From Tardiphaga sp. (lineage in GTDB: Bacteria > Pseudomonadota > Alphaproteobacteria > Rhizobiales > Xanthobacteraceae), in contig JACMOT010000265.1 of the NCBI GenBank assembly GCA_014377915.1, positions 1-12,219 on the forward strand: a DNA stretch of 12,219 nt, written 5' to 3'. The stretch's first letter is position 1; each line of letters starts with the position of its first letter. The position numbers and the translations under genes were made by a program. The notes under the pieces are model-generated. The model did no database searches and was not told the origin of the DNA. It saw nothing but the letters and a program-made list of their open reading frames with translations. Positions 7,424 through 12,219 of the stretch are shown piece after piece.

Positions 7424-9034
7424 CTATCCCAGCGCGCGCAGTTCCCGGCGCAACACTTTTCCCGTCGCCGTCATTGGCAGGGTTTCGGCGAACTGCACGT
7501 GGCGGGGATATTCATGCGCGGCGAGCTGAACCTTGACGAAATCCTGGATTTCGCGGGCCAGCGCGTCATCGGGCGAAAAACCCGGGCGCAGCACGATCCA
7601 CGCCTTGATCGCCTCGGTGCGGATCGGATCGGGGATGCCGACCACCGCGGCATTGGCGACCGCGGGATGTTTCAGCAGCGTATGCTCGATTTCCGACGGG
7701 CCGATACGATAGCCGGCTGACGTGATCACATCATCCTCGCGGCTGACATACCAGAAGTAGCCATCCTCATCCTGCACGCCGAGATCGCCGGTGAGCAGGA
7801 AATCGCCGGCGAATTTCTTCACGGTGCCTTGCGGATTTCTCCAGTACTCCAGCATGGTGCAGGGATTGGGCTGGCGCACGCCGACGATACCGCGCTCGCC
7901 GCGCGGCAGTTCTGCGCCCTGCTCGTCGACGATGCGGACGTCGAACCCCGGCGTCGGCCGGCCCATCGAGCCCGGCCGGATCTCAAACAGCGCCGAATTG
8001 TTGCCGATCACCAGGTTGCATTCGGTCTGGCCATAGATCTCGTGGGCGTCGATGCCGAAGGTCGAGCGCACCCAACCGAGCAGTTCCGCGCCGAGTGACT
8101 CGCCGCCGGTCAGCATGCTGCGCAGCTTCACCCCGGGATGTTTGACGTCGGCCTGGCGCATCAGTTTCAGCGCGGTCGGCGGCAGGAACACGTTGCGCAC
8201 ATGGTGGTCCGCCATCAGCTGCATCGCCGCGGCCGGATCGAACTTTTTCGCGCGGTGCCCGACCACGGGCACGCCAAAATACCAGGCCGGAAACAGCGCG
8301 TCGAACAGCCCGCCGATCCACGCCCAATCGGCCGGCGTCCAGTAGATATCGTCCGGTTTCGGGAAGAAGCCGTGCACCATCTCGACATTGGGCAGATGGC
8401 CGAGCAGCACCCGGTGCGCATGCAGCGCGCCCTTGGGATTTCCCGTCGTACCGGAAGTGTAGATGATGATGGCGGGATCGTCGCAGGAGGTGTCGACGGT
8501 GTAGAAGTCTTCCGAGGCGGCGTTGATCGCCGTCCAGAACGATTGCGTGCCAGCCGGCGGGGTGCCGGCGATGACATAGACCTGCGCGAGGTCAGGTAGC
8601 CGGTCGCGGATCTTTCGCAGCTTCTCCCAGCCCGAGGCGTCGGTGACCACCGCACGGGCGCCGGAATTTTCGAGCCGGAATTGCAGCGCGTCCTGGCCGA
8701 ACAGAGTGAACAGCGGCACCGAGACCAGGCCCGAGCGGAACGCGGCGAGATGCACCACCGGCAATTCCACCGATTGCGACAGGAACACCGCAACCCGGTC
8801 GCCGCGCAAGAGGCCGTCGGCCGCGAGCACATTCGCGAAACGGCGCGAGAAGGACTGCATCTGGTCGAAGGAGAAGCGGGAGGTGGCGCCATCCTCGTCG
8901 ACATAGATCAGCGCCAGGCGCCCAGAGCCGTCGGCATGGCGGTCGCAGGCTGACGTCGCGATGTTGAAGCGCGCCGGCACCTGCCAGCGGAAATCGCGGT
9001 AGAGGCTGTCGTAATCGGCGGTTTCGGTCAGCAT
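7424..9034 (-). CDS. Acyl-CoA synthetase (AMP-forming), medium-chain type
   Basis: A 536-residue member of the adenylate-forming superfamily. It would activate a carboxylic acid to its acyl-AMP and then its CoA thioester, in the cytoplasm. The phosphate-binding loop is YTSGTTGNPKG (192-202). Further motifs are YGQTE (334-338), TGD (415-417), the hinge and CoA-domain segment REDDVITSAGYRIGPSEIE (432-450) and the C-terminal catalytic Lys526 in TATGKVLRREL. The length is normal for the family. The overall pattern (PADWAWIGG, NVFLPPTALKLM) recalls ACSM-like medium-chain or aromatic acyl-CoA ligases, but substrate cannot be fixed from sequence. Start ATG has GGGAG five bases upstream. It is divergent from the DUF1499 gene (184-base shared promoter region) and ends 12 bases from the chemoreceptor stop. 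A long shadow frame at 8592-9743 on the same strand is rejected. Confidence 0.92.
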   Translation of the reverse strand: MLTETADYDSLYRDFRWQVPARFNIATSACDRHADGSGRLALIYVDEDGATSRFSFDQMQSFSRRFANVLAADGLLRGDRVAVFLSQSVELPVVHLAAFRSGLVSVPLFTLFGQDALQFRLENSGARAVVTDASGWEKLRKIRDRLPDLAQVYVIAGTPPAGTQSFWTAINAASEDFYTVDTSCDDPAIIIYTSGTTGNPKGALHAHRVLLGHLPNVEMVHGFFPKPDDIYWTPADWAWIGGLFDALFPAWYFGVPVVGHRAKKFDPAAAMQLMADHHVRNVFLPPTALKLMRQADVKHPGVKLRSMLTGGESLGAELLGWVRSTFGIDAHEIYGQTECNLVIGNNSALFEIRPGSMGRPTPGFDVRIVDEQGAELPRGERGIVGVRQPNPCTMLEYWRNPQGTVKKFAGDFLLTGDLGVQDEDGYFWYVSREDDVITSAGYRIGPSEIEHTLLKHPAVANAAVVGIPDPIRTEAIKAWIVLRPGFSPDDALAREIQDFVKVQLAAHEYPRHVQFAETLPMTATGKVLRRELRALG

Positions 9035-9218
9035 GGCAGCTCCCTGCGGCCTTCACCTCTTTCTTGGAATGCGGAGAGGTTGCAGGCCAGCGTGCCCTTC
9101 TTAGACGATGCCGGCAGCCCGCCAAAGTCCCTTGAATTTCCGGCGCCTTCATGGTCTCAAACAGGGATTGCCGCCCGGCCCCGCGCCCCGCTGACCTCGA
9201 ATTCGACAGAAATCCACC

Positions 9219-10064
9219 ATGGCCCGCAGGTTTTCCGCCGCCTACCAGTCGGAGCCGGTGTCCAGCCTGGCGCTGTGGGCGCGGCGGCTGGCGGTGTTCG
9301 CCGCTATCGCAGCCCTCGTCTCGATCTTCATCGTGCGGTTCGGCTTTCTCGAAGTCAAACCGGCGCTGATGACGTTTTTTGGCGCGCTTGGTTTTGCCGG
9401 GCTTTCGATCCTGGTGGCTTTGTGCGGCTTCATTGCGATCTGGCGCAACGGTTCGCGCGGCATGAGCCTGATCCTGCTGGCACTGATGCTGGACATCGTG
9501 ATCCTCGCCTACCCGGGCTATCTCGGGCTGCGGTCCCGCAAGCTGCCTGCGATCCATGACATCACCACCGACCCGATTGACCCGCCACGCTTCGAGGCGC
9601 TGGCCCGGCTGCGCAATGGCGACGGCGCCAACTCCGCTGTCTATGCCGGACTGTATTCCGCCGAACTGCAGCGCGCCGCCTATCCCGACATCGAGCCGGT
9701 CGATTTGGACGTGCCAGTGCAGCGCGCCTATGATCTGACCCATGCCATCGTCACCAAGCGGAAGTGGCTGATCATCGACGAGCGCCCGCCGCAGCCGCCG
9801 CGCCTGGTCGGCCGCATCGAGGCGGTGGCGCGAACGCCGATCATGGGATTCCGCGAGGACGTCACGATCCGGGTGACGGCGGACGGCGAAGGCTCACGCG
9901 TCGATATCCGATCGTCGTCGCGCTATTTCGAGGGCGACCTCGGCAGCAATGCCGCGCGCATCGCCAAGCTGATCGCGGATATCAACACGGCCGCCGACAG
10001 CACACCGGCGCAGAAGAAAACGCCGACGCCGGCGAAGGCGTTGCCGAAGGCTGTGAAAAAGTAA
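9219..10064 (+). CDS. DUF1499 family membrane protein
   Basis: A 281-residue inner-membrane protein of unknown function. Three N-terminal membrane segments (about 22-40, 50-74, 82-100) are followed by a soluble DUF1499 domain (about 110-258). That domain opens with LPAIHDITTDPIDPPRF and includes the characteristic VARTPIMGFREDVTIRV and VDIRSSSRYFEGDLGSNAARI stretches. A Lys/Pro-rich tail (AQKKTPTPAKALPKAVKK) ends the protein and looks disordered. The ATG has no clear Shine-Dalgarno sequence, but residues from Met1 onward (MARRFSAAYQSEPVSSLALW) look like the normal start of the family. It is divergent from the acyl-CoA synthetase and convergent with the metallo-hydrolase gene, with a palindromic repeat between the two convergent genes. 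Family assignment is confident; no activity is established for it. Confidence 0.88.
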   Translation: MARRFSAAYQSEPVSSLALWARRLAVFAAIAALVSIFIVRFGFLEVKPALMTFFGALGFAGLSILVALCGFIAIWRNGSRGMSLILLALMLDIVILAYPGYLGLRSRKLPAIHDITTDPIDPPRFEALARLRNGDGANSAVYAGLYSAELQRAAYPDIEPVDLDVPVQRAYDLTHAIVTKRKWLIIDERPPQPPRLVGRIEAVARTPIMGFREDVTIRVTADGEGSRVDIRSSSRYFEGDLGSNAARIAKLIADINTAADSTPAQKKTPTPAKALPKAVKK

Positions 10065-10082
10065 GGCGCGCGTCCCCTCAGC

Positions 10083-10164
10083 CGTCATTGCGAGGAGCCC
10101 TTGCGACGAAGCAATCCAGAAGCAAAGACTGGATTGCCGCGTCGCTTCGCTCCTCGCAATGACG
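10083..10164. repeat. Palindromic intergenic repeat (CATTGCGAGGAGC type)
   Basis: Sixteen-base perfect terminal inverted repeats (CGTCATTGCGAGGAGC at 10083-10098 and its complement at 10149-10164) enclose further nested arms: GCGACG/CGTCGC (10103-10108, 10140-10145) and GCAATCCAG/CTGGATTGC (10111-10119, 10129-10137), with a 9-base loop. RNA from either strand would fold into a long hairpin. I recognise this as a dispersed element common in Bradyrhizobium-family genomes. It lies between convergent genes and may help end transcription from both sides. Confidence 0.88.
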
Positions 10165-10181
10165 GGGATAGGTCGGAGTAT

Positions 10182-11102
10182 TTAATTAGCCAGCCTGTAG
10201 CTGCCCGATATCACCGGATCGCCGGCGGTTGCCACCACGCCGCGCGCGACGAGATCTTCCAGATGCGCCAGCACCGAATAGCCGGCGGCACCGGTGAGGC
10301 GCGGGTCGATGCCGATATAGATCGCGCGCACCAGGGTCGGGATGTCGGCTTCGCCCTTGGCGAGGCGATGCAGGATCGACTGCTCGCGGGCCTGCCGATG
10401 CCGGATCAGAAAGCGCACGAATTTTGGCGCGTCGGGAATTTCCGGACCGTGACCGGAGAAGTAAAGATCCTCGGGGCGCGCCGCTAGCCGATGCAGGCTC
10501 GCCATGTAGTCGATCATCGAGCCGTCGGGCGGCGCCACGATCGAGGTTGACCAGCCCATCACGTGATCGGCGACGAACAGATATTTCCTCTCCACCCAGG
10601 AAAACGCCATGTGGTTGGCAGTGTGGCCAGGCGTCGCCACCGCCCGCAGCGCCCAGCCATCGCCCTCGATCACCTCGCCGTCGGCGACCCGCACGTCCGG
10701 CATGAAATCGCGGTCGGCGCCGGATTCCGGCGAAAGCTGCTCGCTCTCGAAGCGTGGCCGCGAGGCGCGGTGCGGGCCTTCGGCATAGACGGTGGCACCG
10801 GTGGCCGCCTTGATCGCCGCGGTGTTCGGCGAATGGTCGTTGTGGGTGTGGGTGACGATGATGTGGGTGACGGTCTCGCCCTTGACCGCATCGAGCAGCG
10901 CCTGCGCATGCGCCGCGTTGAGCGGGCCGGGATCGATGATCGCGACGCGGCCTTCGCCGACAATGTAGCTGTTCGTCCCGGTGAAGGTGAAGGGCGACGG
11001 GTTGTTGCACAGGATGCGGCGCACGCCCGGCCGGACATGGTCGACGACGCCCGGCTGCAGCGGATAGTCGCGGTTGAACGGGACGTCGTCATTGTCGCTC
11101 AT
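10182..11102 (-). CDS. Metallo-beta-lactamase-fold hydrolase (LACTB2-like)
   Basis: A 306-residue cytoplasmic metallohydrolase. The zinc-binding motif THTHNDH gives His85, His87, Asp89 and His90. His160 (TPGHTANH), Asp179 (FVADHVMGW) and His218 (YFSGHGPE) complete a two-metal site. The fold occupies about residues 25-225. A C-terminal segment of about 80 residues (228-306), with HRLAKGEADIPTLVRAIY and a helical AHLEDLVARGVV, matches the winged-helix tail of LACTB2-type proteins, some of which are RNA endonucleases. The substrate here is unknown. The ATG has only a weak GGA upstream. It is on the same strand as the dehydrogenase gene, but the 160-base gap is mostly filled by a palindromic repeat, so co-transcription is uncertain. 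Confidence 0.92.
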   Translation of the reverse strand: MSDNDDVPFNRDYPLQPGVVDHVRPGVRRILCNNPSPFTFTGTNSYIVGEGRVAIIDPGPLNAAHAQALLDAVKGETVTHIIVTHTHNDHSPNTAAIKAATGATVYAEGPHRASRPRFESEQLSPESGADRDFMPDVRVADGEVIEGDGWALRAVATPGHTANHMAFSWVERKYLFVADHVMGWSTSIVAPPDGSMIDYMASLHRLAARPEDLYFSGHGPEIPDAPKFVRFLIRHRQAREQSILHRLAKGEADIPTLVRAIYIGIDPRLTGAAGYSVLAHLEDLVARGVVATAGDPVISGSYRLAN

Positions 11103-11127
11103 GCTTGATCAGTTCCGCGTCACTCGC

Positions 11128-11258
11128 CATTCCGGGGCGCGAGCGCCGTCAGGCGATCGCAGATCCGGAATCCCGATATGGGAGTATCCGATGGCGCCAG
11201 GCCATTGCGGGATTCCGGGTTCGGTCGCGGCTCGCGCCGCTCCCGCCCCGGAATGACG
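11128..11258. repeat. Palindromic intergenic repeat (CATTCCGGGGCG type)
   Basis: Outer arms CATTCCGGGGCG (11128-11139) and its complement (11244-11255) extend to 18 bp with one C/C mismatch (11128-11145 with 11238-11255). Inner arms CCGGAATCCCG (11165-11175) and CGGGATTCCGG (11208-11218) are an exact 11-bp inverted repeat. This is a different sequence family from the repeat near 10100, though the architecture is the same: outer and inner arms around a loop, ending in ATGACG. It separates two minus-strand genes. Confidence 0.82.
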
Positions 11259-11262
11259 TTTG

Positions 11263-12219
11263 TTACCCGAACGCCTGAATGCCGGTGATGGCGCGGCCGA
11301 GGATCAGCGCATGGACGTCGTGCGTGCCCTCGTAAGTGTTGACCGTCTCGAGGTTCTGGGCGTGGCGCATCACATGGTATTCGATCTGAATGCCATTGCC
11401 GCCGTGCATGTCGCGGGCCATGCGGGCGATATCCAGCGCCTTACCGCAATTATTGCGCTTCATCACCGAGATCATGTCGGGATGAAAATTGCCTTCATCC
11501 ATCAGCCGGCCAACGCGCAAGCTGCCCTGCAGGCCGAGCGTGATCTCGGTCAGCATGTCCGCGAGCTTCTTTTGTACCAGCTGGGTGGCGGCGAGCGGAC
11601 GGTTGAACTGCTTGCGGTCCAGCGTGTACTGCCGCGCGCGCGCCATGCAGTCCTCGGCGGCGCCGAGCACGCCCCAGGAGATGCCGTAACGGGCGCGGTT
11701 GAGGCAGCCGAACGGGCCCTTCAGGCCGGAGACATTGGGCAACAGCGCCTCTTCGCCAACCACCACGCCGTCCATCACGATCTCGCCGGTGATCGAGGCG
11801 CGCAAGCTCAGCTTGCCGCCGATCTTTGGCGCCGACAGGCCCTTCATACCCTTCTCGAGGATGAAGCCGCGGATCTGGTTGTCATGCGCGGCGGACTTCG
11901 CCCACACCACGAACACGTCGGCGATCGGCGCGTTGGAGATCCACATTTTCGAGCCGGTGAGACGGTAGCCGTCGGCCACCTTCTCGGCGCGGGTCTTCAT
12001 GCCACTGGGATCGGAACCGGCATCGGGCTCGGTGAGGCCAAAGCAGCCGACCCATTCGCCAGTGGCAAGCTTGGGCAGATACTTCTTGCGCTGATTGTCG
12101 TCGCCATAGGCGTAGATCGGATACATCACCAATGACGACTGCACCGAGTTCATCGAGCGATAGCCCGAATCGACGCGCTCGATCTCGCGCGCCACCAGGC
12201 CGTAGGCGACATAGCTGGC
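11263..12219 (-). CDS. gcdH: Glutaryl-CoA dehydrogenase, C-terminal part
   Basis: The gene runs off the right edge; 318 codons are present and roughly 80-90 N-terminal residues are missing. It is an FAD-dependent acyl-CoA dehydrogenase family enzyme converting glutaryl-CoA to crotonyl-CoA plus CO2 in lysine, tryptophan and aromatic degradation. Seen here: [19 protein letters not shown] near the visible N-terminus, [12 protein letters not shown] (the flavin/substrate region), [53 protein letters not shown] and [18 protein letters not shown]. The catalytic base is the Glu in [12 protein letters not shown] (codon 11329-11331). The [12 protein letters not shown] and [15 protein letters not shown] pattern points to glutaryl-CoA dehydrogenase rather than a generic short-chain enzyme. 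The frame is open to the edge (GTG 12195 is an internal Val codon, not a start). A palindromic repeat follows the stop almost immediately. Confidence 0.9.
   Translation of the reverse strand, partial: ASYVAYGLVAREIERVDSGYRSMNSVQSSLVMYPIYAYGDDNQRKKYLPKLATGEWVGCFGLTEPDAGSDPSGMKTRAEKVADGYRLTGSKMWISNAPIADVFVVWAKSAAHDNQIRGFILEKGMKGLSAPKIGGKLSLRASITGEIVMDGVVVGEEALLPNVSGLKGPFGCLNRARYGISWGVLGAAEDCMARARQYTLDRKQFNRPLAATQLVQKKLADMLTEITLGLQGSLRVGRLMDEGNFHPDMISVMKRNNCGKALDIARMARDMHGGNGIQIEYHVMRHAQNLETVNTYEGTHDVHALILGRAITGIQAFG

Noticed and set aside
8592..9743. A 383-codon minus-strand open frame overlapping the acyl-CoA synthetase and DUF1499 genes
   Set aside because: Its translation is low-complexity and Arg/Gly/Gln-rich with no domain, and it overlaps two well-supported genes in other frames; long shadow frames are expected at this G+C.

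Overview
The window looks like chromosomal DNA from an alphaproteobacterium of the Bradyrhizobium / Rhodopseudomonas / Afipia group. The evidence is the high G+C, the Rhizobiales style of the proteins, and two long palindromic intergenic repeats whose arms (CATTGCGAGGAGC and CATTCCGGGGCG types) resemble repeats I associate with that family. No similarity search was run, so the placement is an inference.

Layout from left to right: (1) a transglutaminase-like protein gene (168-1016, +). (2) Convergent to it, a two-gene ABC-2 type exporter operon on the minus strand, ATPase (2689-3441) then permease (1169-2692), joined by an ATGA overlap. (3) A roughly 520-base stretch, visibly richer in A+T than the genes, with no recognisable gene. 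It holds a 15-base perfect palindrome and a strong intrinsic terminator (3816-3850) on the plus strand, with no identifiable gene feeding into it. (4) Three plus-strand signalling genes: a Crp/Fnr-type regulator (3966-4646, non-ATG start), a stand-alone receiver domain (4839-5282) and a membrane methyl-accepting chemotaxis protein (5450-7411). (5) A minus-strand medium-chain-type acyl-CoA synthetase (7424-9034) facing the chemoreceptor end to end, with 12 bases between. (6) Divergent from it, a DUF1499 membrane protein (9219-10064). (7) A palindromic repeat, a minus-strand metallo-beta-lactamase-fold hydrolase (10182-11102), a second, different palindromic repeat, and the C-terminal part of glutaryl-CoA dehydrogenase (11263 to the window edge).

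Functionally this is mostly a housekeeping and accessory mix: acyl-CoA metabolism (synthetase, glutaryl-CoA dehydrogenase), an exporter, and a local group of environmental-sensing genes. No phage, transposase, CRISPR array, tRNA or rRNA gene was seen. I found no evidence of an obviously new multi-gene system. The points most worth a second look are the orphan terminator with a possible small RNA, the transglutaminase with Ser in place of the expected catalytic His, and the two palindromic repeats.
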